Below are positions 11,238 through 22,900 of a stretch of DNA of 64,000 nt, piece after piece. The DNA lies in NCBI RefSeq assembly GCF_020623625.1, contig NC_060205.1, forward strand, positions 1 to 64,000. The letters run 5' to 3'. Every line of letters starts with the position of its first letter. Position 1 is the first letter of the stretch. The translations under genes and the position numbers were made by a program. The notes under the pieces are model-generated. The model had not been told where the DNA came from. It did no database searches and saw nothing but the letters and a program-made list of their open reading frames with translations. Source of the stretch: Saccharomycodes ludwigii (lineage: Eukaryota > Ascomycota > Saccharomycetes > Saccharomycodales > Saccharomycodaceae).

Positions 11238-11626
11238 TGTTGGAACCATATTTCAATAGGGAATTTAATTAAGCAACTAAGTTTTTCAGGCACGCTTCAT
11301 GTTTTGAGGCGCATGTTTAGGAGGCACAGTCAAGTTTGGTGGAGCATTTCAGGATTTAAGATGGCAATAAAAAGAGAGCGAACGCTAAATTGGAACATCT
11401 AATTTGTGATATGTGAATTAAGGTTAAGAAGAAAATGAAAAAAGAATAGTTCTTATATAATTATGTAGCTATAAATAAGAGAAGAGATTACTCAGTAAAA
11501 ATACTATAATCAAGTATATAAATTTACTAAACACACAGATTTATAGTTGATATACAAAGATTGTCCCATCCCTATAATTCCAATAATAATAATAATAACA
11601 CTTCAGATCCGGTTTCATCTGAATAC
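11238..11626 (+). mobile_element. Second LTR plus gag 5' stub of the same family
   Basis: A copy of the LTR starts with TGTTGGAACCATATTTC at 11238 and runs to about 11533. It is followed by sequence matching the leader and the beginning of the gag frame at 9605 (CCCATCCCTATAATTCCAAT onward) until about 11626, where similarity stops. The piece is therefore a broken remnant of another family member in the same orientation, placed about 140 bp after the first gag frame. It is not a simple 3' LTR, because gag sequence follows it. Confidence 0.7.
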
Positions 11627-11901
11627 AAATATTTGTTATTTTTGACTTCAAGAGATGATTGGATTGTACGAGTATAGAAAGCAAGACTTGTCTAAAAACA
11701 CTATTAAGTACCTATATAATAGTAAAAAAAAAAATGAAAGATTGACTTTTTATAAATTTTAAATCGTAATATGTTTATGTAAATATGGTTGTTATTAGTT
11801 GTGTGCAGGTTTGATTTTTACAAGCACAATGTTAAAATCTTATAACTGAAAATAAATAAATAAATTTACTCATTTTATACGATTTGTTATTAAAAAAGTG
11901 A

Positions 11902-12097
11902 AGCCCTAAAACGTAAAAGTCATAGAAAAACAGAGTCAAACAATTGGAGGTTAAGAAATGGGATCAAAAAAATAGTGTCCAGATGTTAGGGTCAAACATT
12001 TAAAGCCCTAAAAAATTAAAATCCAAAAAATAAAATCCAAAACATATAATCCAAAACATATAATCCAAAACATATAATCCAAAAAATAAAGCCCTAA
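11902..12097. promoter_or_regulatory. Cluster of four Tbf1-type (RCCCTAA/TTAGGG) motifs
   Basis: AGCCCTAA occurs at 11902-11909, 12004-12011 and 12090-12097, and the reverse-oriented TTAGGG at 11986-11991. ARCCCTAA is the known binding site of the yeast telomere-repeat-like factor Tbf1, which acts in subtelomeric anti-silencing regions and at snoRNA promoters. Four cores in 196 bp of AT-rich DNA, between the retroelement remnants and the adhesin gene, suggest a subtelomeric insulator-like element. Binding is inferred from sequence. Confidence 0.5.
12037..12086 (+). repeat. 14-bp tandem repeat (CCAAAACATATAAT)
   Basis: Three perfect copies start at 12037, 12051 and 12065, with a partial fourth at 12079. 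The array sits between the third and fourth Tbf1-type motifs and ends just before the fourth. Confidence 0.85.
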
Positions 12098-12265
12098 AAA
12101 AAACATCAGAAAAAGTGAAATCATGCAGTCCGAAAATAACATATATCCCGATATGCCATCACTGCCATTCGAAGCTTAACCCGAGTTTCATCCTTATCTT
12201 ATCTCAAAAAAAAATTAAAAAAAAAAAAATCTAATCTTTCATTCAATCTTTTCCATCCCCACTTT

Positions 12266-12292
12266 CAACAACAACAACAACAACAACAACAA
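12266..12292 (+). repeat. CAA trinucleotide microsatellite
   Basis: Nine consecutive CAA units in a non-coding stretch. Confidence 0.9.
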
Positions 12293-15200
12293 CCAAGATA
12301 AACTACAATAACTCTGCCAAACAACTTTTAACTTTTGTGCAATCCTATATTCTGTATGTCCTGACTATCTAAATTACAGTTCCAATTTAATATTAAATCA
12401 GAATAACACAAATCTATATACACTTTGCTATGTCTATACAACCTTATCGATAAACAATTTACTCCTTTTTTTTTATTTTTATCAATAGCACGTGATTGAC
12501 AACGTAACTACTTTTTTTTTATTTTTTTTTTTTTGGTTGCATAAACGCATCTTCCATTTCGAGTTGCTACCACCACTACTACTGCAAAAAAAAGAAACAG
12601 TATCAATCATTTGAACAGAAAAAAAAAAAAAAAAAAAAAACAACCCTTTACACAATTACTTTAATTCATACACACATACTTTTTATATCGAATAACCTAT
12701 ACAAAAAAAAAAATATACAAAGTGCCTGTGTAACAAATTCCAAATTCTTTGATGGAGATTTATGGCGGTCTGCCAATTTTTTGAACATATAGTTGATCTG
12801 AGTGTTCTGTATTTTGTGAGCGTATGCATATTAAATCCATTCCAATCCTCAATATCACACACCAAATTTACTCCCAGCATCAGAATGTAGAAATATAAAT
12901 TGATAATACAAGCATTTAACCAATGGAAATTTTCACAAGTTTTTTAATGGAATTTACGTTTCTAGCTTGTGTTTAGATTAATACAAAGAAAATTATATTC
13001 CTCATGCTTCAGGAGTAATACTATACTTGTATCTAGGTTTGTGTTATATATCCAAGTCTCTTTAGGGGGAAAAAAGTTATTTGTTCATGGCTTTGGCATA
13101 ACAGTAATTGTACTCAAAATAATAAAATTAGCTGCATTTGAACAGTCTGAAAAGTGTTCTACCGAAATATCAAATAAACTGGGCTATGCACTTAAGTGTT
13201 GTGTATATTATCACAAAATATGTTGTTTTTTTTTACGGAATATGGAGCTTTTTTTTTTTATACATTGTCTCAAAGTCTTTTATTAGTCCACTGAACAATC
13301 ATATAAATATTGCCATATTACTATATTGTTTTTGGATCACTAATATGCCCCAATCTCAATTATTTACTCTACAGGTTCGGATACTTTTCAAGTTGGTAAA
13401 AATGTTACCAAGCAAGATTTACATTTCACCCAAGAATTTGTAATCCAAGAGCGTAAAATAGATTGTACACTACATATTATTGGTCTACGCTTTGTTAGAT
13501 CTTATTTAACACCTAAAGTTTTATTTTTTTACTTGTCTGTTCAAACCATCACAAAAGAGATTATTCTTATAGCATCAACAAATAAGTGGTAACTTATGCC
13601 TCCTCGTATCAAAGCAGCTGTTCACAAACTATTCTATATAGCACATCTTTCTTTTGTTGTTTCCTTATTTCAGATGTTTTGATGTTATGATAAGTGATAA
13701 AATATTTTAAAGTTTGAAACACAGAAATGTGAATGTTGTAATTCGCCAAAAGCTATGATAGTTGAATGATCTATTATTTCTGATTTATACTTGTAGTAAT
13801 GACGATGTGTTTCGTAAAGAGATATGAAACAAAACTCTCTGCCTCTTTTCATGTGATAAGTTCTCAAAAACAATCTCTAAATCAGTATTGTTATCTCCAC
13901 TAACAATTTAAAATTTTTGACAATAATCCTGTCTAGCTTATAAAGCATGTGTGTGTAAAAATTACAGGAAATACTAAAAAGATACATCCACGTTCCTGTT
14001 TTACCAACAAATATAAAATGTTACTACACTTGATCTGTTTACAAAAATCATCTACCTTGATCTCAGTTCAAAATGTCATTAAAAACTAGAATTACATGGT
14101 AGTCAAGTGTTTTGCTGATTTGGATTGATTGCTGCTATTCCACAAAAATACATTTAGAATATTGATCAATAGCAATAATAATCGTGCTCCAAATACAATC
14201 TTCTTTTATTTTCCTGTAAATATTATTCACAAAATAATGTACGTGGTGAAAAAAGAAAATGAAGGAAATTGGTATCACAAATACACATCCCAGTTTTGTA
14301 TAAGTTTTTCAACAACTGCTATGTAACAAGATCACTACTGCGTTTCCACAATTGGATGATCTTATTAATTTCAAATGATTGAATTGGTAACATATAAAAC
14401 AAAATAGACTGTAATTATTAATTAAGATTCAGTACTGTGAAGTGCCTAAAAATGTAACAAAATATATGTTTCATTATATTATTTGCAATGTCCTTGCTTT
14501 TAATCAAAATAAATATCCTTCTCTTTCTAATAGCAAGCCATTTCTTACCAACTCATGTTAGTCACACAATAAATCACAAATAAACTAGTTACTTACTCAG
14601 TTGTCCATTTAAACATATCTCCCAATATATTGATACAATATTCCATAGTAATACTTGTGTTACTCCTGTAATTAGGGGGGGAAAAAAAAAAGAAGCTCAT
14701 TTCAAACTAAATCAGAATTTCAAATTCCATACTAATCATATAATGTCATTTTGTAATAAACCTTTTTTTGATGAATATAATATCTAAATTGACATGCACA
14801 TTCAGATTTTATGTATGCAATAGCTGGTCTTCATAAATATCATTGAATCTTTGAATAATCTTAAATATAGTAATGTTTGGTCTACACTTAGTAGATATAA
14901 ACCGAGCATGTGTGTTGTCAGTTCTAGATCTAGTAGGATATTAGAATAAAAAGAAAAGCCTTATTACTAACCCACTTTTTTAAAATAATAATTAGAAACG
15001 AAGTTATAAGTGGTAATACCAATGGTTTACATGTCCACAGTATTAGAATGAAAAACTAAATATAACAAAAGTACTCGGGTATCAGATCGCAGAGTATAAC
15101 CTTATTTGTTATTTGATTGATTTGTGAATTGATACTTTAATAAATAGGCACTTTTTGTGTTTTCAATGTATCTTTTCTTTTTAAACTTTTATCATGCTTA

Positions 15201-16941
15201 ATCAGTTATACACCACTTATATTTTGGATGACATGTGAATATTGATGTGTGCTTATTAGTAGCAATATGGTCCTTCACTCCAGTACAGTCATTATGATTC
15301 CAACAAACACGCAATGGTTATCCACTAGAATAACAAAATAATAATAAACAGCCCCTTTATAGTGTTGTTTTTCTTCACTCCAATCAGTATATATCCAGTT
15401 GAAACATTCTTTAAAAGTGTAAATCTGATTTCGTATTTTGATATGTTTTATAAATACTACCTGAATATCTGTTTTTTGATCAAAAACTTTTCTAATTTCT
15501 TGTAAGTTGTTGTACATTGTGTAAAATACTTGTTTTGTTTTGTTTTGTTATTTCTGATAATCAACAAACTGTTTTTTTTTAACTTTGTTGGTAATTCACA
15601 GCTTAAAAATATTTAGCATTTTTTACGAAAAAAATCTTTTTTTTTTTTTTTGCAGCCAAAGAAACAATTTTTTTTTTCGTTCGCTCAAAAATATCCTCTA
15701 AATTCACAATGTTATTTTATCAATAAAACTTTAATAAATGTTGTCTAATATGAAATATAGAAAGTGAAATTGCATTTGAACACCAGTTATTTCAAGAGTT
15801 ATGGAGAGTTAGAAATGCACCAAGTTTTCACCCAATATATTTTATAAATTCACCAGAGAAACTATGCCATTGTAACTATCAAGACCATAAATAATTTCAA
15901 GCATTCAGATAACATATGAAGCAACAAGAATTAAAAACTAAGTGGTTTAATATTACATATTGCAACAAGAACAGTAGATCTGATAAAACCCAATGAATAA
16001 ACTTAAGACTAGTTTTCAATAACAAGTTTGTTTTGTTTTATGGATTGTGTTACAATTCATTATATGTAAAGAATAAAGTTTATTTTTGTTAATTAACACC
16101 AAATAGCAGCAAACTTAAAATGAATGAATCACAACATCTCAATTGAACATACACAATGAATCAAATACCATTCAATATTGTTTCCAAATTTCTATCTATA
16201 TTACAAGATCTCTACTTGTATGTTTTTTCTTTTAATATACGCTAAAGTTGATGAAATATGACAAGTACTCCGTTGACAAGGAATGCATATTGCTGCATAT
16301 TCACACTCGTCTTTCGATATAAGCTTATGATTATACATTGTAATAAAGCAAGCACTTATATGAACTAATTATTAACAAACACTTGACTTATGGAATAATA
16401 AAAAAATAGAGCTTGTTAACTAAAGAATAATATATATATGAAGGGAAAGTTGATCACCAATCATGTTACAAATAAACATCGATTTTATAGAATCTAAGCA
16501 GACTTATAAGTTTGGAATTATTGGTTTAAAATACGCAACATAACTTATCTCATTGATCGAGTATTTATTTCCAAAAGAATAGATCTATCTTATTCTTCAT
16601 AGTTTAAGACACTTCTTTTTACTGTTATTATTAAACTTTTGAACTCAGCAATAGAAGAATTAAAATAAAAAATTAGTATGAGAAACAAGAAAGAAAATAG
16701 TATTCCAATGATACCAAAAAAAATCAGAAAAAAAAAATTTATTAGAAATAAAAACAACTTACAGTATGAAAAACTAAATTGATTTAATGGTATTAAAATA
16801 ACGAACTAAAAAATAACACAAAAAACACAAAATACGAAATCTGAACAAAATAAATACAAAAAAAACTGACGAACTTAAAAAAAAAAAATAAACTAAATAT
16901 ATCAGATACTATTCGAAAAATAAATTTTCACAAGAGTAATC

Positions 16942-19900
16942 TTAAAATAAATTGAAAAACAAAACAAATAAAGTAAAGAACATCTTGAAGGTAGATATTC
17001 TGTTTGAAACAGCACCAGCTTGGTAAATAGAAATTAATCCACTAGATGCTGGTTGAGATTGAATACTTTGAACCTCAATAGCAGCTGTGCTAGAAACAGT
17101 TTCTGATTGAATAGTGGTGGTGCTAACTTTGCCACCAGATGTGGTCTTGGTAATAACATTGTCGGAATTACCAGAGTTACCATTGGCACTCTTGGTAACA
17201 GTGGTATAAACAGAACCAGAAGAAATAGTCTCAACATATTCACTAGCATTGCCTGAAGAACCTGATCCATTTTCATTATTATTGTTTGGAACAATAGTAG
17301 ATGTAATAACAGAAGTGATAGTACTACCTGATGTAGTGTACACACTAGTCTTAGTAACAGTAACTGGTGTATTAGCAGTTTCGGAACTACCAGATCCACC
17401 ATTGTTGTTGTTGTTATTTGGAACAATAGTGGATGTGATAGTAGCAGTAATGATACTACCAGATGTGGTAAACACACTAGTCTTAGTAACAGTAACTGGT
17501 GTATTAGCAGTTTCGGAACTACCAGATCCACCGTTGTTGTTGTTGTTATTTGGAACAATAGTGGATGTGATAGTGGCAGTAATGGTGCTACCAGATGTGG
17601 TAAACACACTAGTCTTAGTAACAGTAACTGGTGTATTAGCAGTTTCGGAATTACCAGATCCACCGTTGTTGTTGTTGTTTGGAACAATAGTAGATGTAAT
17701 AACAGATGTGATAGTACTACCCGAAGTAGTGAATACACTAGTCTTAGTAACAGTAACTGGTGTATTAGCAGTTTCGGAATTACCAGATCCACCGTTGTTG
17801 TTGTTGTTATTTGGAACAATAGTAGAGGTGATAGTAGCAGTAATGGTACTACCAGATGTAGTGAATACACTAGTCTTGGTAACAGTGACTGGTGTATTAC
17901 CAGTTTCAGAACTACCAGATCCACCGTTGTTGTTGTTGTTATTTGGAACAATAGTGGAGGTGATAGTAGCAGTAATGGTACTACCAGATGTAGTGAATAC
18001 ACTAGTCTTAGTAACAGTAACTGGTGTATTGGAAGTCTCAGAACTAACAGAATAAACCTCGGAACCGGAATTGTTAGAACCACCATTATTGTTGTTGTTG
18101 TTGTTTGGAATAGTGGTGGTAGTAGCATCGCATGTGACTATAGTCGAGGTTATGGTTCTGCCAGATGTAACAATCACAGTAGTTCTTGTAACACTAGAAG
18201 GCAATCCAGATGTCTCAGTAGTTGGATTAACTGGAGAAACAGTTTCAGAAGTGGAGGTAGTACCTGGAGCTGAATTAGTAAAGGTTTCTGAAGTGGAGCT
18301 ACCTTTGCTTGGGTTTGTAAATGGCTCAGTGTTAGTGGTACCTGGAATAGAAGTCAATGGTAAAGATTTAGAACTGGTAGTGTTGAAATAACCAAATCCT
18401 GGTGTTTCAACGTAAATAATAGTGGAAGTGGTAAACAATCCATTAGAGCCAGTAACAGTGAAAATGTTAGTGGAATACGTCGAAGTGTAAGCACCACCCC
18501 AAGATGTGAATGTAGTACTAATGTCATAATTGGCTGGTGTTTCAACTGTGTATATGGTGGAAGTGGATGGTTTACCATCAGTACCAGTAGTAGTGATAAC
18601 ACTAGTACCAATAGTAGATGTAACAGATCCAGTCCATGGTGTGTACGTGGTGGTAACATCGTTGTTGGTTGGTGTTTCCACTGTGTAGATGGTGGAAGTG
18701 GTTGGTTTACCATCAGTACCAGTAGTAGTGATAACACTAGTACCAACAGTAGATGTAACAGATCCAGTCCATGGTGTGTACGTGGTGGTAACACCGTTGT
18801 TGGTTGGTGTTTCAACTGTGTAGATGGTAGATGTGGTTGGTTTACCATCAGTACCGGTAGTAGTGAAAATCGAAGTACCAACAGTAGTAGTAACGGATCC
18901 AGTCCATGGAACATTAGTAGTTGAAGCACCATGGTTAGCTGGTGTTTCAACGGTGTAAATGGTAGATGTAGTTGGAATACCATCAGTACCAGTAGTAGTT
19001 ATAACGCTAGTACCAATAGTAGATGTAACAGATCCAGTCCATGGTGTGTACGTGGTGGTAACACCGTTGTTGGTTGGGGTTTCAACTGTGTAGATGGTAG
19101 ATGTGGTTGGTTTACCATCAGTACCAGTAGTAGTGAAAATCGAAGTACCAACAGTAGTAGTAACGGATCCAGTCCATGGAACATTAGTAGTAGAAGCACC
19201 GTGGTTTTCTGGAGTTTCAACTGTGTAGACTGTAGAGGTAGTTGGTTTGCCATCAGTACCAGTGGTAGTAAATACAGTAGTACCAATGGTAGAAGTAACA
19301 GATCCAGTCCATGGGGTGTAAGTGGTAGTAACACCGTGGTTTTCTGGGGTTTCAACTGTGTAGACTGTAGAGGTAGTTGGTTTGCCATCAGTACCAGTGG
19401 TAGTAAATACAGTAGTACCAATGGTAGAAGTAACAGATCCAGTCCATGGGGTGTAAGTGGTAGTAACACCGTGGTTTTCTGGAGTTTCAACTGTGTAGGC
19501 TGTAGAGGTAGTTGGTTTGCCATCAGTACCAGTGGTAGTAAATACAGTAGTACCAATGGTAGAAGTAACAGATCCAGTCCATGGGGTGTAAGTGGTAGTA
19601 ACACCTTGATTTTCTGGAGTTTCAACTGTGTAGACTGTAGAGGTAGTTGGTTTTCCATCAGTACCAGTGGTAGTAAATATAGTAGTACCAATGGTAGATG
19701 TGTATGTACCGGTCCATGGAACATTAGTGGTAGAAGCACCGTAGTTTTCTGGAGTTTCAACTGTGTAGACTGTAGAGGTAGTTGGTTTGCCATCAGTACC
19801 AGTGGTAGTAAATACAGTAGTACCAATGGTAGTAGTATATATACCAGTCCAAGCTTCATATGTAGTACTACCAGCTGGAATCATTGGAATTTCAACTGTG

Positions 19901-22900
19901 TAAGTGGTAGATGTAGTTGGAATACCGTCTGATCCAATGCTGGTAGTAACACTAGTACCAATGGTAGAAGTAAATGTACCAGTCCATGGTGTGTAGGTGG
20001 TTGTAACACCTTCAGCTTCTGGAGTTTCCACAGTGTAGATAGTGGAGGTAGTTGGAATACCATCTGATCCAATGCTGGTAGTAACACTAGTACCAATGGT
20101 GGTAGCGTATGTACCAGTCCATGTGGTGTAAGTAGTGCTAACATGATCGGTTGGAGTTTCAACTGTGTAGATGGTAGAAGTAGTTGGAATACCATCAGAA
20201 CCTGTAGTAGTAGTAATACCAGTACCAACGGTGGTAGCGTATGTACCAGTCCATGTGGTGTAAGTAGTACTAACATGATCGGTTGGAGTTTCAACTGTGT
20301 AGATGGTAGAGGTAGTTGGAATACCATCAGAACCTGTAGTGGTAGTAATACCAATACCAACAGTGGTAGCGTATGTACCAGTCCATGTGGTGTAAGTAGT
20401 GCTAACATGATCGGTTGGAGTTTCAACTGTGTAGATGGTAGAAGTAGTTGGAATACCATCAGAACCTGTAGTGGTAATCACATTTGTACCAACGGTGGTA
20501 GCGTATGTACCAGTCCATGTGGTGTAAGTAGTGCTAACATGATCGGTTGGAGTTTCAACTGTGTAGATGGTAGAAGTAGTTGGAATACCATCAGAACCTG
20601 TAGTGGTAGTAATACCAGTACCAACGGTGGTAGCGTATGTACCAGTCCATGTGGTGTAAGTAGTGCTAACATGATCGGTAGGAGTTTCAACTGTGTAGAT
20701 GGTAGAGGTAGTTGGAATACCATCAGAACCTGTAGTGGTAGTAATACCAGTACCAACGGTGGTAGCGTATGTACCAGTCCATGTGGTGTAAGTAGTGCTA
20801 ACATGATCGGTTGGAGTTTCAACTGTGTAGATGGTAGAAGTAGTTGGAATACCATCAGAACCTGTAGTGGTAATCACATTTGTACCAACGGTGGTAGCGT
20901 ATGTACCAGTCCATGTGGTGTAAGTAGTGCTAACATGATCGGTTGGAGTTTCAACTGTGTAGATGGTAGAAGTAGTTGGAATACCATCAGAACCTGTAGT
21001 GGTAGTAATACCAGTACCAACGGTGGTAGCGTATGTACCAGTCCATGTGGTGTAAGTAGTACTAACATGATCGGTTGGAGTTTCAACTGTGTAGATGGTA
21101 GAGGTAGTTGGAATACCATCAGAACCTGTAGTGGTAGTAATACCAGTACCAACAGTGGTAGCGTATGTACCAGTCCATGTGGTGTAAGTAGTGCTAACAT
21201 GATCGGTTGGAGTTTCAACTGTGTAGATGGTAGAAGTAGTTGGAATACCATCAGAACCTGTAGTGGTAATCACATTTGTACCAACGGTGGTAGCGTATGT
21301 ACCAGTCCATGTGGTGTAAGTAGTGCTAACATGATCGGTTGGAGTTTCAACTGTGTAGATGGTAGAAGTAGTTGGAATACCATCAGAACCTGTAGTGGTA
21401 GTAATACCAGTACCAACGGTGGTAGCGTATGTACCAGTCCATGTGGTGTAAGTAGTGCTAACATGATCGGTTGGAGTTTCAACTGTGTAGATGGTAGAAG
21501 TAGTTGGAATACCATCAGAACCTGTAGTAGTAATCACATTTGTACCAACGGTGGTAGTAACGGATCCAGTCCATGGAACATTAGTAGTTGAAGCACCATG
21601 GTTAGCTGGTGTTTCAACAGTGTAGATGGTAGACGTAGTTGGAATACCATCAGTACCAGTAGTAGTTATAACGCTAGTACCAATAGTAGATGTAACAGAT
21701 CCAGTCCATGGTGTGTATGTGGTGGTAACACCGTTGTTAGCTGGTGTTTCAACTGTGTAAATGGTAGATGTAGTTGGTTTACCATCAGTACCGGTAGTAG
21801 TTATAACGCTAGTACCAATAGTAGATGTAACAGATCCAGTCCATGGTGTGTACGTGGTGGTAACACCGTTGTTGGTTGGGGTTTCAACTGTGTAGATGGT
21901 AGATGTGGTTGGTTTACCATCAGTACCAGTAGTAGTGAAAATCGAAGTACCAACAGTAGTAGTAACGGATCCAGTCCATGGAACATTAGTAGTAGAAGCA
22001 CCGTGGTTTTCTGGAGTTTCAACTGTGTAGACTGTAGAGGTAGTTGGTTTTCCATCAGTACCAGTGGTAGTAAATATAGTAGTACCAATGGTAGATGTGT
22101 ATGTACCGGTCCATGGAACATTAGTGGTAGAAGCACCGTAGTTTTCTGGAGTTTCAACTGTGTAGACTGTAGAGGTAGTTGGTTTGCCATCAGTACCAGT
22201 GGTAGTAAATACAGTAGTACCAATGGTAGTAGTATATATACCAGTCCAAGCTTCATATGTAGTACTACCAGCTGGAATCATTGGAATTTCAACTGTGTAA
22301 GTGGTAGATGTAGTTGGAATACCATCTGTACCAGTTGTAGTAACTACAGTAGTACCAATGGTGGATGTGTACGTACCGGTCCATGATGTGTAAGTGGTAG
22401 TAACACCTTCAGCTTCTGGAGTTTCAACTGTGTAGATAGTGGAGGTAGTTGGAATACCGTCTGATCCAATGCTGGTAGTAACACTAGTACCAATGGTAGA
22501 AGTAAATTTACCAGTCCATGGTGTGTAGGTGGTTGTAACACCTTCAGCTTCTGGAGTTTCCACAGTGTAGATAGTGGAGGTAGTTGGAATACCATCTGAT
22601 CCAATGCTGGTAGTAACACTAGTACCAATGGTGGTAGCGTATGTACCAGTCCATGTGGTGTAAGTAGTGCTAACATGATCGGTTGGAGTTTCAACTGTGT
22701 AGATGGTAGAAGTAGTTGGAATACCATCAGAACCTGTAGTGGTAGTAATACCAGTACCAACAGTGGTAGCGTATGTACCAGTCCATGTGGTGTAAGTAGT
22801 ACTAACATGATCGGTTGGAGTTTCAACTGTGTAGATGGTAGAAGTAGTTGGAATACCATCAGAACCTGTAGTAGTAATCACATTTGTACCAACGGTGGTA

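Larger units (their letters stand above)
11627..16941. other. Gene-free subtelomeric interval of 5.3 kb
   Basis: Only short frames (up to about 105 codons) occur and none resembles a known family. Features seen are the Tbf1-type motif cluster and 14-bp tandem repeat near 12 kb, a CAA repeat at 12266-12292, poly-A/T runs, and one CACGTGAT site at 12489. An 80-codon minus-strand frame (15275-15517) has a protein-like mix with several Trp, Cys and charged residues and could be a relic, but I cannot place it. The right end is the 3' flank of the adhesin gene. Confidence 0.7.

Noticed and set aside
11238-11533. Second LTR as the 3' LTR of the gag element at 9284
   Set aside because: It is followed by leader and gag-start sequence, so it is the 5' part of another family member. 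Its divergence from the first LTR also argues against a single insertion.
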